Origin: an uncultured Pseudogracilibacillus sp.
GTDB taxonomy: Bacteria > Bacillota > Bacilli > Bacillales > Amphibacillaceae
Length of the DNA stretch: 32,265 nt
Direction of reading: 5' to 3'
NCBI GenBank assembly: GCA_937960785.1
Contig: CALGOZ010000121.1
Location: forward strand, 1 to 32,265
Shown here: positions 21,770 through 30,205 of the stretch, piece after piece
Numbering within the stretch: position 1 is the stretch's first letter
Layout of the letters: the number at the start of each line of letters is the position of its first letter
Made by a program: the position numbers and the translations under genes
The notes under the pieces: generated by a model
Seen by the model: the letters and a program-made list of their open reading frames with translations, nothing else
Told to the model about the DNA's origin: nothing
Databases searched by the model: none

Positions 21770-24700
21770 TTATTTCGAAGCCGTTTTAACTTCTTGTTTT
21801 GATTTTTCCTGTAGATTGACATCGGCTAAGCGTTCGATAAATTGACGAACAATTTTATAACGTTCTTCTTGTGGCTCCCTTTTCCAACGGAATGTGATCA
21901 TCAATTTATTACCTGAAGTACCAAGTTGAACGTTGCGACCGAATTCATTTGCTAATTGGAACAGTTTAGAACCATCAATTTGTAAACTTCGCTTTTCATC
22001 GACAGTTAAACGAATTCGTTGTTTTTCTTCGATAATTTCCTCGACTTTTTCTTTTTTTGCGACCATCTTTAATGTCGAGACAGCAAAAAGGCGTGCCACT
22101 TCGTCAGGATATTCACCGAAACGATCGATTAATTCATCTTGGAAGTCCTGAATCGACTCATAGGAATCGAACTGCTGGAATCGTTTATACACTTCAAACT
22201 TTTGTTTTTCATCTTCGATATAAGAACTCGGAATATAGGCATCGACTTGCAATTGCAACTCCGGATTAAAAGGCCTTACGGTTTCGATTGGTTTTTGTTC
22301 TTTTCTTGAATCGATGGCTTCTTTCAACATTTGTGAGTATAGATCAAAGCCGACCGAATCGATAAACCCGTGCTGTTCAGCACCGAGTAAATTACCAGCT
22401 CCACGAATTGATAAGTCTCGCATCGCAATTTTAAAACCCGAACCTAATTCAGTAAATTCTTTAATTGCTTGGAGACGCTTTTCTGATTCCTCGGTTAAGA
22501 TTTTCCCTCGGCGATAGGTAAAATACGCATAAGCAATACGATTCGAACGTCCAACCCGACCACGAAGTTGATACAATTGACTTAACCCCATATGGTCAGC
22601 GTCGATTACAATCAATGTATTTACATTTGGTATATCGACGCCTGTTTCAATAATCGTTGTACTTACTAAGACGTCACTTTCCCCTTCTAAGAAGGAAAAC
22701 ATTACGTCTTCTAATTCCGCTTCTTTCATCCGACCGTGGGCAATTTGTACTCGAGCATCCGGTACAAGAGTGTCGACTTCCCGTGCGACTTTTTCGATAT
22801 TTTCAATTCGATTGTAAAGGACGAATACTTGCCCACCGCGCGCTAGTTCACGTTCAATTGCTTCCTTTACAAAGGCACGATTATACTCCATCACGTACGT
22901 CTGGACCGGGAAGCGGTTCTCTGGTGGCGTTTCAATAACCGATAAATCTCGAATTCCTAACATCGACATATGAAGAGTTCGTGGAATCGGTGTTGCTGTT
23001 AGCGTTAAGACATCGACATTCGTTTTCATTTGCTTTATTTTTTCCTTATGTTTGACACCGAAACGTTGCTCTTCATCAACGACGAGCAAACCTAAATCTT
23101 TAAAGTCGATATCCTTTGATAAAAGTCGATGGGTACCGACGACGATATCGACTGTACCATTTTTTAAGCCTTCGATTGTCTCACGTTGTTGTTTTGCCGT
23201 ACGGAAACGACTTAACAAACCTATTTCTAGCGGATAGTCTTGAAATCGCTCCTGCATCGTCTGGAAATGTTGTTGGGCCAAAATCGTTGTAGGAACTAAA
23301 AAGGCCGCTTGCTTCCCTTCACTAACTGCCTTAAAAATTGCCCGTAAAGCAACTTCTGTCTTACCATAACCAACATCGCCACAAAGGAGACGATCCATTG
23401 GCCGAGTCGATTCCATATCCTGCTTAATCTCTTCGATACAGCGCAATTGGTCTGCTGTTTCTTCATAAGGAAACGATAATTCAAATTCTTGTTGTAACGG
23501 TGAATCCGGTTCAAAAGCATATCCTTTTTGTGCTTCCCGGGCGGCATATAATTTAATTAATTCATCGGCAATATCTTCAACAGAAGATTGGACTCGGCGT
23601 TTAACCTTTTGCCATTCGGTACCACCTAACTTATACATCCGCGGCTCTTTACCTTCAGAACCGACATATTTTTGTACAAGTTCGATTTGGTCGATCGGAA
23701 CATAAAGTCTATCGTCACCGGCATATTGTATTAATAAATAATCTTTATGCAAACCACTAACTTCCAAGGTTTCAATTCCGACATATTTTCCGATTCCATG
23801 ATTACGATGCACGACATAATCGCCAACTTTTAATTCTTGGTAATTTTTAATTCTTTCGGCATTGGACATCGTCGTCTGAGGACTTCGTTTTCTCGTTCGT
23901 TTTTTCTTAAACAGTTCTTGTTCTGTTACAATCGCTAGACGATGGAGTGGAAGTTCAATTCCTTTCGTTAACTGTCCTACAACAATCGTCGGTGTTATAG
24001 AAGGTAGAGTCAATCGATTTTGAATCGTAAACTCCATATCGTAATCTTGTAAAATAGAGCGGACTTTTTCTGCTCTTTGTTCATTTTCGACGACGACAAT
24101 AATAGAGTAGTTCGCTTTTTCCCAACGAGTTAATTCACTCTTGAAAAGATGCATCTGTCCATGGAATTCTTGCATCGGCCGAGAGGAAAGATTGACGATA
24201 TTTTCCGGTTGTGTTCCGGTAATGTGACGTAAAAAGACAGACAAATAAATCCGTTGTTGGGTTAGCTTTTCCTTAATTGCAGGCCAATCGAAAGAAAAGT
24301 CACTATTCGGTAGCAATTGCCTTTCTTCTAACAACACTTCGATTACTTCAGACTCTTCTGTGTCAAGCGTTGTTGCTGCTTCTTGAACTCTATTGAAGTC
24401 ATCGAAAACGATTAAACTATCTTCTGTCAAATAATCTAATAAACTATTGGGCTCATCATAAAACAATTTGCTATATTTATACATCTCTTGAAATAGTTCT
24501 GCTTCTTCTAGTAAGGCGATATCTTCTTCGATTGCTTCTTTTAATTGTACTTTCGCTTCAGATGAGCTCATTTTGTGCAATGCTTGTTTTAGTTGTTTTT
24601 CTAAACGATTTGCTGCACGTAATTGATCTTCCTTCGTGACGAGAAGTTCTTTAGCTGGAACAATTGTCGTTGCTTCAATATTTTCTAAAGAACGTTGTGT

Positions 24701-25330
24701 ATTAGCATCAAAATGACGAATCGAGTCGATTTCGTCATCGAAGAGTTCAATTCGAATTGGATGGCTTTCCGTTACTGGATATATATCGATAATTCCACCA
24801 CGAAGGCTGAATTCAGCTGGTGAAGTGACCATGTCGACCCGGTCGTAACCCATTCGGAATAAACTTTCCGTAATCTGTTCTAAGTCGATCTGCTCACCTA
24901 TTTTGGCATAAATACAATATTGCTTCCAATAGTTGCTCGGCGGGACGATGCGCTTTAAGGCGGCGACTGGCACGATTAGGATGCCTTCTGGATTACTGAG
25001 CCATTCGACAACAGAGCGAATTCGTGAGGCACGTAATTCCGGGCTAGAGACGACCATTTCCGTTGCAATAAGTTCATTAACGGGATACAAATACACATGG
25101 GAGTCTTCTAATAAGTCGGTTAAATCATCATACAATTGTTGTGCATGGACGAGTTGATGGGTGATGACTAACATTTTCTTCCTTTTAGCTTTATATAACG
25201 TACTAATTGCAAGCGGACGTCCGATACCAGACACACCTGCAATTAATTGTTCATTGAAGCCTGCATCAAGACCGTCGACAATCGATTGGAAATCTTCTTC
25301 TTTTTGTAAAAAATTCGTAATCTCTTCCAT
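21770..25330 (-). CDS. mfd: Transcription-repair coupling factor
   Basis: This 1186-residue ATP-driven translocase removes RNA polymerase stalled at DNA lesions and recruits UvrA. The B. subtilis protein has 1177. The N-terminal UvrB-homology region covers about 1-350. The RNA-polymerase-interacting Tudor-like domain is near 500-570 (GDYVVHRNHGIGKYVGIETL). The RecG-like helicase has Walker A GDVGYGKTE (G651-E659) and a DEEQ box (752-755). TATPIPRTLHMSM, REVDTLVPDARVQIAHGRM and QLRGRVGRS are later helicase motifs. The C-terminal TRCF domain follows. GGAGG lies 7 bases before the ATG. It sits between fin and spoVT, as in B. subtilis. Confidence 0.98.
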   Translation of the reverse strand: MEEITNFLQKEEDFQSIVDGLDAGFNEQLIAGVSGIGRPLAISTLYKAKRKKMLVITHQLVHAQQLYDDLTDLLEDSHVYLYPVNELIATEMVVSSPELRASRIRSVVEWLSNPEGILIVPVAALKRIVPPSNYWKQYCIYAKIGEQIDLEQITESLFRMGYDRVDMVTSPAEFSLRGGIIDIYPVTESHPIRIELFDDEIDSIRHFDANTQRSLENIEATTIVPAKELLVTKEDQLRAANRLEKQLKQALHKMSSSEAKVQLKEAIEEDIALLEEAELFQEMYKYSKLFYDEPNSLLDYLTEDSLIVFDDFNRVQEAATTLDTEESEVIEVLLEERQLLPNSDFSFDWPAIKEKLTQQRIYLSVFLRHITGTQPENIVNLSSRPMQEFHGQMHLFKSELTRWEKANYSIIVVVENEQRAEKVRSILQDYDMEFTIQNRLTLPSITPTIVVGQLTKGIELPLHRLAIVTEQELFKKKRTRKRSPQTTMSNAERIKNYQELKVGDYVVHRNHGIGKYVGIETLEVSGLHKDYLLIQYAGDDRLYVPIDQIELVQKYVGSEGKEPRMYKLGGTEWQKVKRRVQSSVEDIADELIKLYAAREAQKGYAFEPDSPLQQEFELSFPYEETADQLRCIEEIKQDMESTRPMDRLLCGDVGYGKTEVALRAIFKAVSEGKQAAFLVPTTILAQQHFQTMQERFQDYPLEIGLLSRFRTAKQQRETIEGLKNGTVDIVVGTHRLLSKDIDFKDLGLLVVDEEQRFGVKHKEKIKQMKTNVDVLTLTATPIPRTLHMSMLGIRDLSVIETPPENRFPVQTYVMEYNRAFVKEAIERELARGGQVFVLYNRIENIEKVAREVDTLVPDARVQIAHGRMKEAELEDVMFSFLEGESDVLVSTTIIETGVDIPNVNTLIVIDADHMGLSQLYQLRGRVGRSNRIAYAYFTYRRGKILTEESEKRLQAIKEFTELGSGFKIAMRDLSIRGAGNLLGAEQHGFIDSVGFDLYSQMLKEAIDSRKEQKPIETVRPFNPELQLQVDAYIPSSYIEDEKQKFEVYKRFQQFDSYESIQDFQDELIDRFGEYPDEVARLFAVSTLKMVAKKEKVEEIIEEKQRIRLTVDEKRSLQIDGSKLFQLANEFGRNVQLGTSGNKLMITFRWKREPQEERYKIVRQFIERLADVNLQEKSKQEVKTASK

Positions 25331-25477
25331 TTTAGAACCTCCATATGTATTTCCCTACGCTCATAAATTACCCTTAAAAAGCAAATCTTGACGTACGTAT
25401 CTTTATTTATGCTATAAGTATGTAACGAAATTATATGTATGAGCAAATGAATGGGTATTTTTTAAGCAAGCGAAAAT

Positions 25478-25497
25478 GCTTTGGCATGCACCAAAGC
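25478..25497 (-). terminator. Probable terminator hairpin of fin
   Basis: GCTTTGG (25478-25484) pairs with CCAAAGC (25491-25497) around a 6-base loop. On the minus strand it is followed by ATTTT, a short T tract. It lies 16 bases beyond the fin stop. The rest of the gap to mfd (25331-25470) is A/T-rich without a convincing promoter. Confidence 0.55.
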
Positions 25498-25512
25498 TAT
25501 TAAAGCACTTTT

Positions 25513-25743
25513 TTATTGTAGGAAATATTCTAGTTCATAATAATTCGGGTATTGTTTCAAAGTATCCTCACAATTTTCGCAAATAGAAAGGATGTGTACA
25601 TCGCCATTGTCTTTGTATTGAATCATGCGACGTTTATCATGAGCACTTAAAGCATCCCACCCCAACATAGACGTGGAAACAATTTGTTGTTTTAATTCTC
25701 CGATTGTATGTCCACAATGGCGACAGCGATAAATAATAGCCAT
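25513..25743 (-). CDS. fin: Anti-sigma-F factor Fin
   Basis: This protein inhibits sigma-F in the forespore and helps the switch to sigma-G. From the chosen ATG it has 76 residues, the same as B. subtilis Fin. It has two Cys-X-X-Cys pairs, CRHC (about 7-10) and CENC (about 55-58), likely zinc-binding, and the conserved YKDNGDVHILSIC segment. An upstream in-frame start at 25767 adds residues with no family support; AGGAGGT is 9 bases before the ATG at 25743. It lies between pth and mfd as in B. subtilis. An inverted repeat and a sigma-F-like promoter candidate precede it. Confidence 0.95.
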   Translation of the reverse strand: MAIIYRCRHCGHTIGELKQQIVSTSMLGWDALSAHDKRRMIQYKDNGDVHILSICENCEDTLKQYPNYYELEYFLQ

Positions 25744-25762
25744 TGAACCATTACCTCCTCGG

Positions 25763-25800
25763 CACACTTAATCCTTGAATCTTCTTGTATGTTAAGTGTG
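25763..25800 (-). repeat. Inverted repeat in the fin leader
   Basis: CACACTTAA (25763-25771) and TTAAGTGTG (25792-25800) form a perfect 9-bp inverted repeat with a 20-base loop, placed between the candidate -10 and the fin ribosome site. No T-run follows, so it is not a typical terminator. Confidence 0.5.
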
Positions 25801-25823
25801 TCCGATTAGGAACGGTTTATTCA
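25794..25823 (-). promoter_or_regulatory. Candidate forespore (sigma-F/G) promoter of fin
   Basis: The minus strand reads TGAATA (25818-25823), then GGACACACTT (25794-25803). The latter fits the sigma-F -10 (GGnnAnAHTR) at all but the last position, but the spacer is about two bases short. A sigma-G reading would put CACACTT 17 bases after TGAATA. B. subtilis fin is sigma-F dependent. Confidence 0.35.
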
Positions 25824-25837
25824 TTTAGAAGATAATT

Positions 25838-26401
25838 TTATTTGGCATTAAACTCATTCATAACATGTGTAAAAGGTTGTTCCATCCATTGTTCACACGC
25901 ATCACTCGCAAGTTGAATTGCCTCATTTACTGCTTCTTGCTCCCCTTTTGCAAAGGGTTGTAAGACGTAGTTTACAATTGGCGTACGATCTATCGGACGC
26001 CCGATTCCGATTCGTAATCGTTTAAACTCTTTCGTACCTAAATGATCAATCAAGGAACGAATTCCATTATGCCCACCATGACCGCCTTTTACACGTAAGC
26101 GGATTCGACCAGTCGGCAAATCTAAATCATCGTATGCCACTAATATATCTTCAGGTGCGATATGGTAATAATCGATTAAAGGTTTTACCCCTTCACCGGA
26201 AAGGTTCATAAACGTTAAAGGCTTAACGAGTAATAGTTTCCCATTAGGAGTATGGACGATTGTATATTCGCAATTGAATTTCGTTTGATCCCCTGTTGTT
26301 CCAAAACGACTATACAATTCATCGACTACCATAAACCCGATGTTATGACGAGTTGTTTCATACTTTTTTCCTGGGTTACCTAAACCTACAATACATTTCA
26401 T
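25838..26401 (-). CDS. pth: Peptidyl-tRNA hydrolase
   Basis: This enzyme releases tRNA from prematurely dropped peptidyl-tRNA. It has 187 residues from the chosen ATG. Key residues of the family are all present: N9 in GLGNPG (6-11), the catalytic H19 in TRHNIGF, N66 in FMNLSG, D91 in YDDLDLP, and N112 in GGHGGHNGIRS. A GTG at 26410 would add three residues; GGAG is 4 bases from it and 13 from the ATG, so the ribosome site does not decide. I use the ATG at 26401 because MKCIVGLGNPG matches the family N-terminus. Called spoVC in B. subtilis. Confidence 0.96.
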   Translation of the reverse strand: MKCIVGLGNPGKKYETTRHNIGFMVVDELYSRFGTTGDQTKFNCEYTIVHTPNGKLLLVKPLTFMNLSGEGVKPLIDYYHIAPEDILVAYDDLDLPTGRIRLRVKGGHGGHNGIRSLIDHLGTKEFKRLRIGIGRPIDRTPIVNYVLQPFAKGEQEAVNEAIQLASDACEQWMEQPFTHVMNEFNAK

Positions 26402-26430
26402 AGCAATCACACTTCTCCATATATAATAAT

Positions 26431-26471
26431 CCCTCCTATTAGATTAGCACAATTAATCTAACATAGGAGGG
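26431..26471 (-). terminator. Long hairpin between ctc and pth
   Basis: CCCTCCTAT (26431-26439) pairs with ATAGGAGGG (26463-26471) and TAGATTA (26440-26446) pairs with TAATCTA (26454-26460), making a 16-bp stem with a 2-base bulge and 7-base loop. On the minus strand only ATTATTATAT follows, not a clean T-run, so it may be a partial terminator or RNA-processing site. Confidence 0.6.
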
Positions 26472-26499
26472 AATTTGCTTTAGCCCTAAAAGACAAGGT

Positions 26500-27147
26500 T
26501 TATTCAGTTTCTTCAGCTTCTGCCTCTTCATCCTCAGCACCAACGAGCTCTGGTTCTGCGCTAAAGTCTACATCCTCAGATGGCTCTAACTCCTCTTCTT
26601 GTGGTGCTAAGACGACTGCTACCGTTGTTTCTTCTTCGTCTAAATACTCATATAAATCAGACTTTGGTAAGTCTGCTACAGATAAACTGTCTCCAATTTC
26701 TAATTCTTCAACATTGACGACAATTTCTTCTGGAATATCACGAGGCTTTACACGAATTTGTAATTCGTATAATGGCTGTTGTAAAATACCGCCATCACGG
26801 ACACCAGATGGGTCTCCTTCAAGACGTAATGGTACTTCGACGTCCATTTCTTCAGTTAAGTCGACGATGTAAAAGTCCGCATGAATAACATCCCCTTTAA
26901 TTGGGTCCGTCTGATATTCATGTAACATGACATCGACTGGTTCACTATCTTCTACATCCAATGTAATAATTGCGTTACGTCCTTCATCTCGGACTGTCTT
27001 CAATAATTCGATGCTGTCTACAGAAACTGTTAGTGCTTCTTCACCTTTTCCATAAACTACTGCAGGGATTCCTCCCTCGCTTCTAATTTCATTCGTTGCT
27101 CCACGAGTTAAGTTGTCCCGTTTTTTCGCTTTTAAACTTACTGCCAT
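26500..27147 (-). CDS. ctc: Ribosomal protein bL25, general stress protein Ctc
   Basis: A 215-residue 5S rRNA-binding protein of the long (TL5/Ctc) type. The N-terminal bL25 domain (about 1-90; LKAKKRDNLTRG, GGIPAVVYGKG, HADFYIVDL) binds 5S rRNA. The C-terminal beta domain (about 95-185) follows. The end is a highly acidic Glu-rich tail. B. subtilis Ctc has 204 residues and is sigma-B induced; no sigma-B promoter is evident here. The in-frame TTG at 27162 is part of the ribosome site; GGAGG is 8 bases before the ATG at 27147. The gap to prs is 26 bases, so it is in the glmU-prs-ctc unit. Confidence 0.96.
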   Translation of the reverse strand: MAVSLKAKKRDNLTRGATNEIRSEGGIPAVVYGKGEEALTVSVDSIELLKTVRDEGRNAIITLDVEDSEPVDVMLHEYQTDPIKGDVIHADFYIVDLTEEMDVEVPLRLEGDPSGVRDGGILQQPLYELQIRVKPRDIPEEIVVNVEELEIGDSLSVADLPKSDLYEYLDEEETTVAVVLAPQEEELEPSEDVDFSAEPELVGAEDEEAEAEETE

Positions 27148-27173
27148 TGTATAATCCTCCAAACAATAATTTT

Positions 27174-28127
27174 TTAGTCAAATAAGGTACTAATTGATTG
27201 ATCTTCATGAATACGAATTATAGCTTCACCAATTAAATTAGCAACAGATAATTGCGTAATTTTATCAATTTGCTTTTCTTTCGGTAATTGAATGGTGTTC
27301 GTTACGACTAACTCTTTGATTTGTGAATTCTCAATTCGCTCGATTGCAGGACCAGAAAGTACTGGATGAGTTGCACACGCATAAACTTCCTTTGCCCCTT
27401 TTTCGATTAAGGCATCGGCTGCTAATTGCATCGTGCCTGCCGTATCGATAATATCGTCGACAATCACAGCGGTTTTACCTTCGATATCACCGATGATATT
27501 CATTACCTCTGCAACGTTCGGCTTCGGTCGACGTTTGTCGATTATTCCAATCGGGGCTTTTAAGTAATCAGCCATGCGACGAGCTCTTATTACCCCACCG
27601 TGATCTGGAGAAACGACGACGACGTCTTGTAAATTTTTCTGCTCAATGTAACCGGCAAGTAACGGCACTCCTTGAAGATGATCAATCGGCACGTCGAAAA
27701 ATCCTTGAATTTGTGGTGCATGTAAATCTAACGTAACGACTCGACTTGCTCCGGTTGTTTCTAATAGGTTTGCTACTAGCTTGGCTGTAATCGGTTCACG
27801 AGAACGGGCCTTACGATCTTGTCGTGCATAACCGTAATAAGGAATGACAATATTAATCGTTGCTGCGGAAGCTCGCTTTAGTGCGTCAATTAATATAAGT
27901 AGTTCCATTATATTATCATTGACAGGTTCAGATGTCGACTGAATTACATATACATCCCGGCCTCGGACGCTTTCTTCAATATTGATTTGCGTTTCACCAT
28001 CACTAAAAGTAGAAACGGTACACTTTCCTAATTCAACACCTATGTGGTTTGCGATTTCTTCAGCTAGTGGCTGGTTCGAGTTTAATGTAAAAAGTTGTAA
28101 TGAATCGTCTCGATATGTCGATGACAT
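27174..28127 (-). CDS. prs: Ribose-phosphate pyrophosphokinase (PRPP synthetase)
   Basis: This enzyme makes PRPP from ribose 5-phosphate and ATP, feeding purine, pyrimidine, His and Trp synthesis. Its 317 residues match B. subtilis Prs exactly. Catalytic H136 lies in LDLHAPQIQGFFDVP, the flexible-loop KRR is at 198-200, and the PRPP/ribose-phosphate loop is DDIIDTAGT (224-232). YYGYARQDRK (97-106) is the ATP-binding loop. GGAGG is 9 bases from the ATG. The gene is 19 bases after glmU, in one operon with it. Confidence 0.98.
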   Translation of the reverse strand: MSSTYRDDSLQLFTLNSNQPLAEEIANHIGVELGKCTVSTFSDGETQINIEESVRGRDVYVIQSTSEPVNDNIMELLILIDALKRASAATINIVIPYYGYARQDRKARSREPITAKLVANLLETTGASRVVTLDLHAPQIQGFFDVPIDHLQGVPLLAGYIEQKNLQDVVVVSPDHGGVIRARRMADYLKAPIGIIDKRRPKPNVAEVMNIIGDIEGKTAVIVDDIIDTAGTMQLAADALIEKGAKEVYACATHPVLSGPAIERIENSQIKELVVTNTIQLPKEKQIDKITQLSVANLIGEAIIRIHEDQSISTLFD

Positions 28128-28146
28128 AAATGAAGCCCTCCAATTA

Positions 28147-29520
28147 TTATTTTCGGTTTAATAATCTTTGTACGTAATTTTCTTTATTTTCCTGTCTTGC
28201 CCTACCGATTGCTAAAGCATCATGGGGTACATCTTTCGTAATTGTTGAGCCGGCTGCCACATACGCTCCTGGTTCGATTGTTACTGGTGCGACTAAGTTT
28301 GCATTACAACCGATAAATGAATCATCGCCGATAATCGTTTCATGCTTATTCTTTCCGTCATAGTTAACTGTAATCGTGCCGGAACCGATATTAACTCTTT
28401 CGCCAATCTTAGCATCTCCGATATAACTAAGATGTGGAATTTTTGCATCGTCAGCAATTTCCGATTTTTTAATTTCGACAAAATTACCGATCCTTACATT
28501 ATTACCGACATTTGATTCCGGTCGAATGTGTGCATACGGACCAACATTAACATTATCTCCTATTTTACTACTGTTTATAGTACTTTGTCGAACAGAACTA
28601 TCTTCCCCGACGACTGTATCGTTAAGATCACTGTGAGGACCAATAATTGCTCCTCTTTTTATATGACTTTTCCCTAAGATCATCGTACCGGGATAAATCG
28701 TTACATCCTGCTCTAGCGTAACATCAGGACCGATATACGTATGGTCTGGGTCAATCATTGTGACACCATTTAGAATATGTCTTTCATTAATACGATGCTT
28801 CATAATTTTCTCTGCTTCCGCTAAGGCGAGACGATCGTTAATTCCGATTGTTTCCTCATTATCTTCAGTAACAAAGGCTGCAATTTTTTCCCCTTGTTTT
28901 TGTAAAATTTCAATGACATCGGGCAAGTAATATTCACCTTGGGCATTATTATTATTAACTTGCTTTAAAGCTTGAAACAACAACTCGTTGTCGAAGCAGT
29001 ACGTTCCCGTATTAATTTCCTTCACTTGCTTTTCGGCTTTTGTAGCATCCTTTTCCTCAACGATTCGCTCAACGTCACCGGATTCGTTACGGATAATTCG
29101 ACCGTAACCGGTAGGATTTTCTACCTTTGTCGTTAAAATCGTCGCTTTTGCCTCTTCTTTTTCATGAAAGGAAAAAAGCTGTTCAAAGGTTTCCTCTGTG
29201 ATTAATGGTGTATCTCCACAAACAACGAGGGTCGTGCCTTGCTTTCCACCTAATAAGGCTTCTGCTTGCATTACCGCATGGGCTGTCCCTAACTGTTCTT
29301 CTTGTAAGACAAAGTCACTACGGTTCCCAACAGTTTCTTTTACTTTTTCTGCCCCATGACCGACGACTGTCACCATTCGATCTGTTTTAATGGCTTGTAA
29401 AGCTTCAAGTACATATTCAATCATCGGCTTGCCTAAAATCGGGTGAAGCACTTTATATAGCTTCGACTTCATACGAGTTCCTTGCCCAGCGGCTAAAATT
29501 ACTGAAAAACGGTTTTTCAT
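28147..29520 (-). CDS. glmU: Bifunctional GlmU (GlcNAc-1-P uridyltransferase / GlcN-1-P acetyltransferase)
   Basis: This enzyme makes UDP-GlcNAc for peptidoglycan and teichoic acids: it acetylates glucosamine-1-P and then couples it to UTP. It has 457 residues (B. subtilis GcaD 456). The N-terminal pyrophosphorylase has LAAGQGTRMKS (9-19), VCGDTPL and NTGTYCF. The C-terminal left-handed beta-helix shows hexapeptide repeats from about 255 (IGPDVTLEQDVTIYPG), with the acetyltransferase region PHLSYIGDAKIGE. GGAGG is 7 bases before the ATG at 29520; the preceding in-frame GTG is too close. It has its own sigma-A promoter. Confidence 0.98.
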   Translation of the reverse strand: MKNRFSVILAAGQGTRMKSKLYKVLHPILGKPMIEYVLEALQAIKTDRMVTVVGHGAEKVKETVGNRSDFVLQEEQLGTAHAVMQAEALLGGKQGTTLVVCGDTPLITEETFEQLFSFHEKEEAKATILTTKVENPTGYGRIIRNESGDVERIVEEKDATKAEKQVKEINTGTYCFDNELLFQALKQVNNNNAQGEYYLPDVIEILQKQGEKIAAFVTEDNEETIGINDRLALAEAEKIMKHRINERHILNGVTMIDPDHTYIGPDVTLEQDVTIYPGTMILGKSHIKRGAIIGPHSDLNDTVVGEDSSVRQSTINSSKIGDNVNVGPYAHIRPESNVGNNVRIGNFVEIKKSEIADDAKIPHLSYIGDAKIGERVNIGSGTITVNYDGKNKHETIIGDDSFIGCNANLVAPVTIEPGAYVAAGSTITKDVPHDALAIGRARQENKENYVQRLLNRK

Positions 29521-29554
29521 CACGTATCCTCCACCTATTCTCTTCCATTATAAG

Positions 29555-29583
29555 ATAATAACCGAAACAGGTATGTAATTCAA
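29555..29583 (-). promoter_or_regulatory. Sigma-A promoter of glmU-prs-ctc
   Basis: The minus strand reads TTGAAT (29578-29583), 17 bases, then TATTAT (29555-29560), 34 bases before the glmU ATG. An extended -10 (TGATATAAT, 29608-29616) further upstream may be a second start. Confidence 0.6.
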
Positions 29584-29654
29584 TTGAAAACAATTACTAA
29601 CTTATCTATTATATCATTATTTTTATAATCCTTCGTTTTATGCGTTTTATAGAA

Positions 29655-29696
29655 AAAAATAGACTCAGCAATATTACCTTTGCTGAGTCTATTTTT
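29655..29696. terminator. Terminator of spoVG
   Basis: A perfect 17-bp stem (29655-29671 with 29680-29696; core GACTCAGCAA/TTGCTGAGTC) has an 8-base loop and T-runs on both strands. It ends 21 bases past the spoVG stop and insulates glmU from spoVG transcription. Confidence 0.92.
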
Positions 29697-29717
29697 AATT
29701 TCCATTCATCATAAGGA

Positions 29718-30017
29718 TTAAGAAGCGCCAGCGCTCTCTAGATTTACGACATCTGACTCTTCTGCTTCCCTAGCTTCATAAGCTTCTAAAACAGCTGTTT
29801 GAATTTTTTCACGAGTTGCAGAATTAATTGGGTGGGCTATATCTCTAAACTCCCCGTCTGCAGTACGCTTTGAAGGCATGGCCACGAACATTCCATTATT
29901 CCCATCGATGACGCGAACATCGTGAACGACAAACTCATCATCGAAAGTAACGGATGCAATCGCTTTCATTTTTCCTTCCGTATTTACTCGTCTTAATCTA
30001 ACATCAGTAACTTCCAC
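29718..30017 (-). CDS. spoVG: Regulatory protein SpoVG
   Basis: A 99-residue nucleic-acid-binding regulator (B. subtilis 97). The conserved core MEVTDVRLRRVNTEGKMKAI, DDEFVVHDVRVIDGNNGMFVAMPSKR and FRDIAHPINSATREKIQ is intact; the C-terminal tail after about 85 is acidic and variable. In B. subtilis it affects asymmetric septation and other sporulation steps; homologues bind DNA and RNA. The start is GTG, with a G-rich site (AGAGGGGG) 6-7 bases upstream. A sigma-H-like promoter and tandem 11-bp repeats lie upstream. The usual partner yabJ is not next to it here. Confidence 0.97.
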   Translation of the reverse strand: MEVTDVRLRRVNTEGKMKAIASVTFDDEFVVHDVRVIDGNNGMFVAMPSKRTADGEFRDIAHPINSATREKIQTAVLEAYEAREAEESDVVNLESAGAS

Positions 30018-30062
30018 TTTTATTCCCCCTCTTGAAGTGTTATTTTTGTTGCTTATTCATTC

Positions 30063-30092
30063 ATTTCGACGAAGAGACGTTGTTTACCTTCT
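30063..30092 (-). promoter_or_regulatory. Candidate sigma-H promoter of spoVG
   Basis: The minus strand reads AGAAGGTAAAC (30082-30092), close to the sigma-H -35 (RnAGGAwWW with one mismatch), then GAAAT at 30063-30067, close to GAAT, at a spacing one base longer than I recall for B. subtilis spoVG, a classical sigma-H gene. Confidence 0.4.
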
Positions 30093-30107
30093 TTTTTCAC
30101 AGAAAAA

Positions 30108-30129
30108 TTGTGACAATTTTGTGACAATT
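30108..30129. repeat. Tandem 11-bp repeat upstream of spoVG
   Basis: TTGTGACAATT occurs twice without a gap (30108-30118 and 30119-30129). Each unit is itself nearly palindromic around its central G. It lies 16 bases upstream of the candidate sigma-H -35, a good place for a regulator binding on one face of the helix. Confidence 0.7.
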
Positions 30130-30152
30130 TGATAGTATCGTCGCATTTTATT

Positions 30153-30201
30153 AAAAAAGACTGAATCGCTATAGCCTTGGAGACTATTCGATTCAGTCTT
30201 T
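30153..30201 (-). terminator. Rho-independent terminator of the UPF0182 gene
   Basis: A perfect 13-bp stem, AAAGACTGAATCG (30156-30168) with CGATTCAGTCTTT (30189-30201), has a 20-base loop with an inner ATAG/CTAT pairing. Six T follow on the minus strand. It lies just past the stop of the UPF0182 gene. Confidence 0.88.
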
Positions 30202-30205
30202 CGCC

